5,293 bases of DNA from Bacteroidetes bacterium UBA2364 (GTDB lineage: Bacteria > Bacteroidota > Rhodothermia > Rhodothermales > UBA2364), in contig DDTM01000117.1 of NCBI GenBank assembly GCA_002344075.1, forward strand, positions 1 to 5,293, given 5' to 3'. The notes under the pieces were generated by a model, which did not search any database, was not told the origin of the DNA, and worked only from the letters and a program-made list of their open reading frames with translations. A program made the position numbers and the translations under genes. Positions 1 through 4,781 of the stretch are shown one piece after another (within the stretch, counting starts at the first letter, position 1; every line of letters starts with the position of its first letter).

Positions 1-165
1 AGGTGTAAATGGCGGGTTAACTTTTTCCTACTCGATTACCAGTCTATATTGGTTTATATTTAGAATTGGGCAAAAAATTCCTGTTATGATGGCTTAAAAA
101 TAGTAGTTTATGGACTCATCTGGAATTGTTCCGGTATTTGCAACCTTAATAATAAGTAAAATAAC
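1..165. other. Leader region, no gene supported
   Basis: I see no supportable gene here. On the + strand two frames are open from the left edge, one to a TAG at 61-63 and one to a TAA at 95-97. The second would encode a 31-residue hydrophobic tail, so the 3' end of a gene outside the window cannot be excluded, but nothing in it is recognisable. The last 25 bases before the start at 166 are A/T-rich and have no Shine-Dalgarno sequence, as is common in Bacteroidota. An extended -10-like element lies at 82-90. Confidence 0.5.
82..90 (+). promoter_or_regulatory. Possible extended -10 promoter for the polyamine gene
   Basis: The sequence TGTTATGAT matches the extended -10 form TGnTATnnT. A start point near base 97 would give a leader of about 70 bases for the gene at 166. 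There is no convincing -35 hexamer 16-18 bases upstream, and Bacteroidota primary sigma factors prefer another consensus, so this is only a candidate. Confidence 0.2.
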
Positions 166-1392
166 ATGTCTGATGTATTGATCATTGGCGCAGGAGGCGT
201 CGGGAATGTTGTGACCAAGAAATGTGCCATGAACCCAGATGTTTTTGGCAAAATTACACTGGCCAGTCGGACCCTTTCTAAATGCGACACTATTGCACAA
301 GGCTGTGCCAAAATGGGGTTGTCGCATGTAAACACAGCCAAAGTAGATGCCGACGACGCCCGGCAAGTGGCTGCATTAATCGAAAAGGTACAACCTAAAT
401 TGGTCATTAATGTGGCTCTGCCTTATCAGGACTTACCCATTATGGATGCTTGCCTCAACACGGGTGTCCATTATTTAGATACAGCCAACTATGAACCCAA
501 GGAGGTTGCGAAGTTTGAATATTCATGGCAATGGGCCTATCGGGAACGATACGAGAAAGCTGGGATAATGGCCCTGCTCGGCTGTGGATTTGATCCGGGT
601 GTAACACAAGTGTTTACCGCCTATGCGAACAAACATCATTTCTCCGAGATGCACTATTTGGACATTATAGATTGCAATGCGGGGGATCATGGAAAAGCAT
701 TTGCGACGAATTTTAATCCTGAGATCAACATCCGGGAAATAACGCAGCCTGGCCGTTATTGGGAAAACGGAGAATGGGTAGAAATTCCGGCGATGAGTAT
801 TCATAAACCCATTTCGTATCCGGGCATTGGCCCGAAAGAAAGCTATGTCCTTTATCACGAGGAATTAGAGTCGCTGGTAAAGAATTTCCCAACGCTCAAG
901 CGGGCACGTTTTTGGATGACCTTTGGTGAGGCATACATCACCCACTTGAACGTATTACAGAATGTAGGTATGACGAGTATCGTACCAGTAAAATTTCAGG
1001 GGATGGACATTGTACCTTTAGAGTTTTTAAAAGCAGTTTTGCCAGAACCGGGTACATTGGGCGAAAACTATACTGGCGAAACCTCCATTGGCTGTCAGAT
1101 TAAAGGGTTGGGCAAACGCGGGGAGGAAACTACTTATTATGTTTGGAATAATTGCAAACATCAGGATGCATGGCGAGAAGTACAAGCACAAGGAGTTTCC
1201 TACACAACCGGTGTACCCGCTACAATCGGTGCAATGCTTCTTTTGACCCATTCGGACTGGATGAAGCCGGGTGTATGGAATTGTGAAGAGCTAAATCCGG
1301 ATCCTTTCATGGAGTTGCTGAATCAGCATGGCTTGCCCTGGAACGAAGCGGTGAATGTGGCTTTACCGCATGAGTATCCTACATCGCCTTAA
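166..1392 (+). CDS. Carboxynorspermidine / carboxyspermidine synthase (saccharopine dehydrogenase family)
   Basis: This 408-residue protein is a predicted cytoplasmic NADPH-dependent enzyme. The family reductively condenses aspartate beta-semialdehyde with a diamine (putrescine or 1,3-diaminopropane) to carboxyspermidine or carboxynorspermidine; a separate decarboxylase then makes spermidine or norspermidine. The N-terminal Rossmann fold begins at once, with GAGGVG at residues 8-13 after a hydrophobic strand and SRT at 34-36 at the end of strand 2, where NADP contacts are expected. The family-typical block LGCGFDPGVTQVF lies at 138-150, TTGVPATIGAML at 347-358, and a C-terminal block ending in HGLPW at 388-392. 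Length fits the roughly 400-residue family. The start is the first ATG before the Rossmann strand, with no Shine-Dalgarno. The partner decarboxylase (nspC type) is not in the window. A lysine-pathway saccharopine reductase is the main alternative, but the motifs favour the polyamine branch. Substrate choice cannot be read from sequence. Confidence 0.9.
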   Translation: MSDVLIIGAGGVGNVVTKKCAMNPDVFGKITLASRTLSKCDTIAQGCAKMGLSHVNTAKVDADDARQVAALIEKVQPKLVINVALPYQDLPIMDACLNTGVHYLDTANYEPKEVAKFEYSWQWAYRERYEKAGIMALLGCGFDPGVTQVFTAYANKHHFSEMHYLDIIDCNAGDHGKAFATNFNPEINIREITQPGRYWENGEWVEIPAMSIHKPISYPGIGPKESYVLYHEELESLVKNFPTLKRARFWMTFGEAYITHLNVLQNVGMTSIVPVKFQGMDIVPLEFLKAVLPEPGTLGENYTGETSIGCQIKGLGKRGEETTYYVWNNCKHQDAWREVQAQGVSYTTGVPATIGAMLLLTHSDWMKPGVWNCEELNPDPFMELLNQHGLPWNEAVNVALPHEYPTSP

Positions 1393-1609
1393 GAGGATTG
1401 TCGGATATGTATGCGTCACCCTTCTTAAAGAATACAGTGTCGCGTATTAGGTGAGTACACCTTCATCAACTGAAACCATTAATGGGACGTATTGATGGTC
1501 AAGGAGCGAGACCGAGCCGGAATGTTAACGGCAATCAGGTAATTCAGTTTATATGTGAAAGATCGGGTATAGAGTAGCGTTTATGTCTGCCACGTATAAC
1601 GGAAATAGA
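1393..1609. other. Non-coding convergent gap
   Basis: This stretch lies between two convergent stop codons. I find no open frame longer than about 15 codons with a plausible start. It holds a small hairpin at 1449-1462 (AGGTG / CACCT, 4-base loop) and a 9-bp hairpin at 1475-1499 with a 7-base loop. Neither has a clear T-tract, so the first gene's own terminator is not obvious. Nothing resembles a mobile element or RNA family I know. Confidence 0.5.
1475..1499. repeat. 9-bp hairpin in the convergent gap
   Basis: ACCATTAAT at 1475-1483 pairs with ATTGATGGT at 1491-1499 (one G-T pair) around the loop GGGACGT. It lies about 85 bases past the stop of the polyamine gene. It could protect the 3' end of the mRNA or contribute to termination, but no T-run follows on the + strand. 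Confidence 0.4.
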
Positions 1610-1649
1610 AAACGGGCCGTACACAAAACCAAACGTGTGTGGCCCGTTT
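1610..1649 (-). terminator. Intrinsic terminator downstream of mreD
   Basis: AAACGGGCC at 1610-1618 pairs perfectly with GGCCCGTTT at 1641-1649. After a 2-base bulge (GT, 1619-1620), ACACA at 1621-1625 pairs with TGTGT at 1636-1640, leaving a 10-base loop. Read on the minus strand, the stem starts about 20 bases past the mreD stop and is followed by a T-rich tail (TTTTCTATTT). That fits an intrinsic terminator for mreD. The + strand side has only TTT after the stem, so termination of the rightward polyamine transcript would be weaker. Confidence 0.75.
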
Positions 1650-1669
1650 ATGCTGGGTGAGAGCGAGAA

Positions 1670-2215
1670 TTATCGGGTTCTGTACAAAAAGAGGGAAATA
1701 AGTGTCCCAACTACGGCAGTGTATAAGGCGGAACCCAGCCAAAGTGTACCAATATGGTATCCACTTCTAACTTGTGTCATCAGTACCAAAAAAATGACCA
1801 TGAGACCATTGTGGAACAGGGATATAATGAGGGCCGCAGAAAACACTTGTTGTGGCATCATCATGGGGCGGTCGCGGCTTTCAGGTGGGAAAAAGCCCAT
1901 CAGAAAACCTACCAATGTCTTGATAAACATGGAAACGCCCCACGTTTGATAAATGGCATCGGTAATAAAACCCAGCACAAACCCAGCAAACATTCCTACT
2001 GTCCGACCATACTGCAGTGCAATAAAGATCAGATAAATAAGGATGACATCTGGATAAGCACCCATGATGGTAAGGCGACGGAACAACAACCAGTCCAGCA
2101 AGAGGACCAGAATACCCGTTAGTACGTGTCGGAGAATGGGGGGCATGGTATATTTTGCAGCGGGAAGAAGTCTTAAAATCATTAAAGCAAAGGAAGCGAA
2201 AGCAATCGCGGACAT
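1670..2215 (-). CDS. mreD: Rod shape-determining protein MreD
   Basis: This 181-residue integral membrane protein has about five or six hydrophobic segments. MreD is an inner-membrane part of the elongasome; it acts with MreB, MreC, RodA and PBP2 to direct side-wall peptidoglycan synthesis. The diagnostic stretch is PD at residues 55-56, a helix ending in IALQYGRTVG, then FAGFVLGFITD at 76-86, a Gly-rich region and KTLVGFLMG at 99-107. This matches the MreD pattern of Pro-Asp followed by G-x-x-x-G-F-x-x-G-x-x-x-D. The start is uncertain: ATG at 2215 gives an unusually long hydrophobic N-terminus, while Met24 (start at 2146, 158 residues) would be nearer the usual MreD length. Neither has a well-placed Shine-Dalgarno; AGAGGG at 2231-2236 is about 15 bases away. 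mreB and mreC are not upstream and no mrdA/rodA lies downstream, so the gene stands alone, closed by its own terminator. Confidence 0.85.
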   Translation of the reverse strand: MSAIAFASFALMILRLLPAAKYTMPPILRHVLTGILVLLLDWLLFRRLTIMGAYPDVILIYLIFIALQYGRTVGMFAGFVLGFITDAIYQTWGVSMFIKTLVGFLMGFFPPESRDRPMMMPQQVFSAALIISLFHNGLMVIFLVLMTQVRSGYHIGTLWLGSALYTAVVGTLISLFLYRTR

Positions 2216-2296
2216 CGCAAATTGATCCGTCCCTCTACATCACAACTATAATGGCAAATTACAAAGATTCTTTCCAGAATGAATAACAAAAAATAA

Positions 2297-2316
2297 AGAG
2301 AAACAGAAGTTTCTTT
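2297..2316. repeat. 8-bp hairpin between mreD and the DUF3098 gene
   Basis: AGAGAAAC at 2297-2304 pairs with GTTTCTTT at 2309-2316 (one G-T pair) around an AGAA loop. It sits in the divergent region and shares bases with the next inverted repeat, so the two cannot form fully together. It could be a protein-binding palindrome or part of the mreD leader. No function can be read from it. Confidence 0.35.
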
Positions 2317-2333
2317 GTCTCATATTTGACAAA
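2314..2333. promoter_or_regulatory. Inverted repeat, operator candidate
   Basis: TTTGTC at 2314-2319 and GACAAA at 2328-2333 form perfect 6-bp arms separated by 8 bases, a 20-bp span typical of a dimeric regulator site. The right arm overlaps the TTGACA of the candidate promoter for the rightward gene. A bound protein there could repress that gene and possibly also influence mreD. The regulator is unknown. Confidence 0.3.
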
Positions 2334-2355
2334 TTACCGGAACTGCATGTATGTT
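2326..2355 (+). promoter_or_regulatory. Sigma70-like promoter candidate for the DUF3098 gene
   Basis: TTGACA (2326-2331) and TATGTT (2350-2355) are separated by 18 bases. This gives a start point near 2362 and a leader of about 55 bases. The -35 is a perfect Enterobacteria-type match. Bacteroidota primary sigma factors usually recognise another consensus, so assignment depends on the host lineage. Confidence 0.35.
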
Positions 2356-2416
2356 AGCTTGTTGGATATTTAAACCAGCAACCTTTTTGTGACTCCATTT
2401 AATTTAGATCACCTCT

Positions 2417-2752
2417 ATGGCCAAGCAAAACCGTCCTAAAAACACGCCTAAAACCGTATCGCCCCCGTTGGGAAACCCCATAGCTACCGAAGAACCCAAT
2501 CGTCGGGCAGAAAGACGTATGAGTATCGCTCTAAATAAGAAAGGCGCGGTGCAGATGCCTTTTGACCGACAAAACTATCTGATCTTGCTGGTGTGTGTGG
2601 GTTTGCTAGTAGTCGGCTATGGAATCATGCGCATTGAGAATGAAGCTTTTGGATTTATTAGCCTCTACATTTCCCCTTTGTTGCTTTTGGCTGGATACTT
2701 TGGTATTGTTTATGCGATCCTAAAGCGTCCGAATCAGGAAGAAGTACACTAA
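2417..2752 (+). CDS. DUF3098 family small membrane protein
   Basis: This is a 111-residue protein. Residues 1-46 are basic, Pro/Asn-rich and probably disordered. The conserved part starts at MPFDRQNYLILL (47-58), the usual opening of DUF3098 proteins, followed by a helix at about 53-71 ending in GYGIM and a second helix at about 80-102 containing ISPLLLLAGYFG. Both segments look membrane-spanning, with a short loop between. The family is mostly from Bacteroidota and often lies beside ftsX or uppP; its function is unknown to me. Here it is alone, diverging from mreD. The N-terminal extension is longer than usual, so Met35 or Met47 could be the true start. ATG at 2417 is favoured because it follows a plausible leader and the extension reads as ordinary protein. 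No Shine-Dalgarno is visible. Confidence 0.8.
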   Translation: MAKQNRPKNTPKTVSPPLGNPIATEEPNRRAERRMSIALNKKGAVQMPFDRQNYLILLVCVGLLVVGYGIMRIENEAFGFISLYISPLLLLAGYFGIVYAILKRPNQEEVH

Positions 2753-2778
2753 AAAGGTCTCTTAACCTCGAACCGTCA

Positions 2779-2831
2779 CCTGTTTATAAAGGGACAAGCG
2801 AATCAAACAGGGTATTGCGGTGCTTTGTCCC
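2779..2831 (+). other. Possible H-type pseudoknot
   Basis: Two perfect 7-bp helices interleave: CCTGTTT at 2779-2785 with AAACAGG at 2805-2811, and GGGACAA at 2791-2797 with TTGTCCC at 2825-2831. The connecting stretches are 5, 7 and 13 bases, which is sterically reasonable. One or both helices may be chance in a segment this long. ACCTGTTT occurs again at 2982-2989 and could compete for the same AAACAGG. Confidence 0.35.
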
Positions 2832-2832
2832 A

Positions 2833-2849
2833 TGGGGTTCGACTCCCCG
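2833..2849 (+). other. T-arm-like hairpin (tRNA 3'-end fragment?)
   Basis: GGGG-TTCGACT-CCCC at 2834-2848 has the 7-base loop TTCGANT and G/C stem of a tRNA T-arm, extended by a T-G pair at 2833/2849. I could not find a D-arm, anticodon arm or matching acceptor strand upstream at tRNA spacing, and no CCA follows. It is therefore not a complete tRNA. It could be a relic of one, such as an integration scar, or coincidence. Confidence 0.3.
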
Positions 2850-2899
2850 TTTGCATTGGTTGCAAATGCGTATTGTTACGCAGCCTTTTACGGCATCAA

Positions 2900-3018
2900 C
2901 AAAAGTAAAGGACAGGGCCAAGCCCAAGCCAAGGCATAGCCTGCAAAATAGGAGATACCGTATGGGGATTGCCCATGCTCAACCTGTTTTCCCTGTGCTT
3001 TGGCGTTCTTTACTTTTG
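2900..3018. repeat. 119-bp element with 11-bp perfect terminal inverted repeats
   Basis: CAAAAGTAAAG at 2900-2910 is the exact reverse complement of CTTTACTTTTG at 3008-3018. Inside, ACAGGG (2912-2917) matches CCCTGT (2991-2996). The shape could be an RNA long stem or a MITE-like element. I see no target-site duplication at the ends. Each arm also contains TACTTTTG facing outwards, the Bacteroidota -7 box, so the symmetry may instead reflect paired divergent promoters. Confidence 0.5.
2987..3018 (+). promoter_or_regulatory. Bacteroidota-type promoter candidate for the SPFH gene
   Basis: TACTTTTG at 3011-3018 matches the -7 consensus TAnnTTTG exactly. Twenty bases upstream is TTTT (2987-2990), a 3-of-4 match to the TTTG -33 element. 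Transcription would start near 3025, about 20 bases before the ATG at 3047, and would leave most of the structured segment outside this mRNA. Confidence 0.4.
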
Positions 3019-3046
3019 ATTTTATCGGGTATATATCGCCTAAGAG

Positions 3047-3775
3047 ATGAAACCATTCAAAAAAACCTATCAGGTAAAACCCAATACCAGCGGGTATTTA
3101 TTTCGAGATCATGTATTGGAACAGGTCTGGGAGGCTGGATATTATGAAGTGTGGGATTGGAAAAACCGGACCGAATTGGTCTTGCTACCGGAGACCTCGA
3201 AACTGCTGACAATCACCAACCAAGAAGTGCTGACGAAAGACAATATTGCCCTTCGGTTTTCTTTCAACCTTGTTTATCGCATCGCCGATGGGAAGAGGTT
3301 TTTGGGCTGTTTTGTGCTTGATCGGCCGATTTATGCCTTGATTCAAGAAGCCGAGCAACGTATCTACAATATTGCACAATTATACCTTCGCAACCGCATC
3401 ACTACATTAGATAGTGAAGCCCTGAATGAAAAACGGAATGAATTACTCGACTTTAAGACCGAAGAAATGGAAGCGGAAGCGGCAATGTTTGGGATTACAA
3501 TAGAGCAAGCACAACTCCGAGACCTCACCTTTCCCAAATCTATTCAGGATTTGTTTTCCAAACACTTAGAAGCCAAAATCCGGTCAAAATCGGATCTTGA
3601 AAATGCGCGAACTGCCGTAGCAACTGCCCGCGCCCTCAAGAATGCTTCGGAACTGATGAAGGACGATGAGAATATCAAATTCTTCCAATTGATCGAAACC
3701 ATCGCTAAGATTGCTGATAAAGGGAAGCACACGTTTATGATCGGTGACTTGCAGCAGTTGACCCAAAAACCGTAG
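3047..3775 (+). CDS. SPFH / band-7 domain protein (slipin/stomatin-like)
   Basis: This 242-residue protein has an SPFH domain over residues of about 8-180. The strand QVKPNTSGYLFRDHVLEQVWEAG opens it, then comes the family block ITNQEVLTKDNIALRFSFNLVYRIAD (56-81), followed by the helical part. GITIEQAQLRDLTFPKSIQDLF (149-170) is the typical end of the domain. After it comes an Ala/Lys/Glu-rich helix, about 171-206, likely a coiled coil for oligomerisation. SPFH proteins form ring-shaped assemblies at membranes and often control proteases or membrane domains. Unlike most stomatins and slipins there is no hydrophobic N-terminal anchor: Met1 begins right at the domain, and an in-frame TAA at 3041-3043 rules out a nearby longer start. 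No NfeD partner or protease is adjacent. The target is unknown. Confidence 0.85.
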   Translation: MKPFKKTYQVKPNTSGYLFRDHVLEQVWEAGYYEVWDWKNRTELVLLPETSKLLTITNQEVLTKDNIALRFSFNLVYRIADGKRFLGCFVLDRPIYALIQEAEQRIYNIAQLYLRNRITTLDSEALNEKRNELLDFKTEEMEAEAAMFGITIEQAQLRDLTFPKSIQDLFSKHLEAKIRSKSDLENARTAVATARALKNASELMKDDENIKFFQLIETIAKIADKGKHTFMIGDLQQLTQKP

Positions 3776-3802
3776 AGACGCGAAAGCCCTCACGCCTCTA
3801 CG
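3771..3802. terminator. Palindrome overlapping the SPFH stop codon, possible bidirectional terminator
   Basis: CGTAGAG at 3771-3777 pairs perfectly with CTCTACG at 3796-3802. A mismatch is followed by CG/CG pairs at 3779-3780 and 3793-3794, giving a bulged stem. The TAG stop (3773-3775) lies inside the left arm. The hairpin sits in the 41-bp gap between convergent genes, a natural place for a shared terminator, but neither strand has a strong T-tract. From memory, it resembles GTAGAGACG palindromes dispersed in some bacterial genomes, so it may be a degenerate copy. Confidence 0.45.
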
Positions 3803-3816
3803 AAGAAATACCGCCA

Positions 3817-4560
3817 TTACAACCAATAAGGCTGATCAATTGTCCATTTTAGGGGATCAAACAAAGAAGCGGGCAGCGTTTTATGTGCACGGATATTCTG
3901 GTAATACTCTTCTTGGGCCAGTTTTCCGTTCAAATAAATCAACATGGATTCTTCCTGCCACACCTTGCCCATTTTGCGGTATCCGGTCACATGAACATCC
4001 AACAAGAGGTTGCCCTTTGGTTCAATCACCCGAACAAGGGTTTTGCGTTCTTTATCCACCCAGAATTGTGCGGCCTTGTTGTCGTCTTTTGTAGCACCGA
4101 CCACATAGACCTTACGGCCATTCCAAACATCTTCCCGGAATACATTCAGGTTAAATTTTAAGCTGTCTAATACAAAGAGGGTACGTTCCGGCTTGTCTTG
4201 GTAAATATCCATCAAAAGGGTTTGGAGGATGTTTTGATCGGGAGCCGTGTTCACCAATTTGTGATTTCTAAACATCATGCGTTTGTTGCGGAAATAAAAA
4301 ACGCCATTCCCATCTGTTATAGGGGCAAAATCTATACGGAGCTTGCCCGGAACAGCGGCCTCGTACCATGTAACCGTATCAGCCTTTCCATTAGGGCGGT
4401 GGAAGATGGTTTTTTGTTCGAACGTGAGTGCAGGCTTACGGTGCTTTCCGGCGGCTTTCATGGCCATTACTACGTTGCGGCCATTTGTGACTTTTTGTGC
4501 TGATGTAACCGGTACAAAACAAAAGGATAGGGCAAGGAAAAACAGGATTTTGGGAAACAT
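3817..4560 (-). CDS. LolA-like outer-membrane lipoprotein carrier family protein (secreted)
   Basis: This 247-residue protein begins with a signal peptide: MFPK, a hydrophobic core to about residue 18, and likely cleavage after TSA (residue 21). The mature part resembles LolA/LolB-type folds, which are half-barrels carrying lipoproteins or lipids across the periplasm. FEQKTIF at 47-53, TWYEAAVPGKLRIDFAP at 64-80 with a following NGVFYFRNKRMMF hairpin, and AAQFWVDKERKTLVRV at 163-178 fit the pattern of a Gln-Lys strand, a repeated Tyr/Arg strand and a W-[IV]-D-K turn. The C-terminus ends in FDPLKW (234-239). I chose ATG at 4560; an in-frame ATG at 4605 would add 15 residues before the signal peptide, which is unlikely. 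It is too divergent to call LolA itself, and general outer-membrane lipoprotein-sorting relatives are equally possible. No partner such as LolCDE is adjacent. Confidence 0.7.
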   Translation of the reverse strand: MFPKILFFLALSFCFVPVTSAQKVTNGRNVVMAMKAAGKHRKPALTFEQKTIFHRPNGKADTVTWYEAAVPGKLRIDFAPITDGNGVFYFRNKRMMFRNHKLVNTAPDQNILQTLLMDIYQDKPERTLFVLDSLKFNLNVFREDVWNGRKVYVVGATKDDNKAAQFWVDKERKTLVRVIEPKGNLLLDVHVTGYRKMGKVWQEESMLIYLNGKLAQEEYYQNIRAHKTLPASLFDPLKWTIDQPYWL

Positions 4561-4669
4561 ATGGGTATCATTAGAGTGAAGAAAATCAGGAAAAATCCCT
4601 GTCAATCTTATCCAGACGGGAAGCGGTCAAGAATGGTAACGCCAAAACAAAAAACAGCATCTAAAGCGG

Positions 4670-4692
4670 AATTTTTCGGTTCCTGAAAAATT
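4670..4692. promoter_or_regulatory. 23-bp near-perfect palindrome, operator candidate
   Basis: AATTTTTCGG at 4670-4679 pairs with CTGAAAAATT at 4683-4692 (one G-T pair) around the 3-base loop TTC. It lies in the middle of the divergent region between the LolA-like gene and the DUF2231 gene, seven bases upstream of a TATAAA at 4700-4705. Location and symmetry suit a regulator binding site acting on one or both genes. As RNA it would be a stable hairpin on either strand. Confidence 0.4.
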
Positions 4693-4781
4693 TGAAGCCT
4701 ATAAATAAGGCGCGATGACGATGGAATAAGGATAAGCCAAAATCTTCTTATATTGAATTTTCTGAACAATCGGTTAACACT

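Larger units (their letters stand above)
2753..3046 (+). other. Structured non-coding segment, possible regulatory RNA or long leader
   Basis: These 294 bases lie between the DUF3098 stop and the SPFH start and contain no credible gene. On the + strand I see, in order: a possible H-type pseudoknot (2779-2831), a T-arm-like hairpin (2834-2848), a hairpin at 2850-2866 (TTTGCA / TGCAAA), a hairpin at 2867-2882 (TGCGTA, loop TTGT, TACGCA), and a long stem with arms at 2900-2910 and 3008-3018. The last encloses ACAGGG 2912-2917 pairing CCCTGT 2991-2996 and ATGGG 2962-2966 pairing CCCAT 2972-2976. It matches none of tmRNA, RNase P RNA, SRP RNA or a full tRNA, judging by their conserved cores. It could be a small RNA, a leader or a decayed element. 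Strand and limits are inferred. Confidence 0.4.

Noticed and set aside
126..154. TTGTTC with ATAATA 17 bases later as a promoter for the polyamine gene
   Set aside because: The start point would fall only a few bases before the ATG, and the -10 match is weak.
523..858. Open frame of 111 codons on the minus strand within the polyamine synthase gene
   Set aside because: It is a shadow of the conserved enzyme on the opposite strand, and its translation shows no family motif.
1754..2122. Open frame of 122 codons on the + strand opposite mreD
   Set aside because: It is antisense to a well-supported membrane protein gene, and its translation is rich in His, Gln and Asn without any recognisable domain.
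2784..2860. A complete tRNA ending in the T-arm-like hairpin
   Set aside because: Counting back from the T-arm, no anticodon stem, D-arm or 5' acceptor strand complementary to TTTGCAT is found at tRNA spacing, and no CCA follows.
2779..2882. A tmRNA 3' end or permuted tmRNA, suggested by a pseudoknot next to a T-arm
   Set aside because: There is no 5' acceptor/D-loop-like piece, no tag-peptide frame, and the DUF3098 gene occupies where the body of a one-piece tmRNA would be.
2918..2934. Short CCAAG tandem repeats
   Set aside because: There are only three imperfect units, too few to call a repeat array; they sit inside the long inverted-repeat element.
2815..3147. Open frame of 110 codons starting at TTG on the + strand
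   Set aside because: It overlaps the SPFH gene by 101 bases in another frame, has a rare start, reads as low-similarity basic sequence and lies across the structured segment. It is best explained as a chance frame.
4561..4605. Upstream in-frame ATG extending the LolA-like protein by 15 residues
   Set aside because: It would place polar residues including Asp, His and Asn before a typical signal peptide that already begins with Met-Phe-Pro-Lys at 4560.
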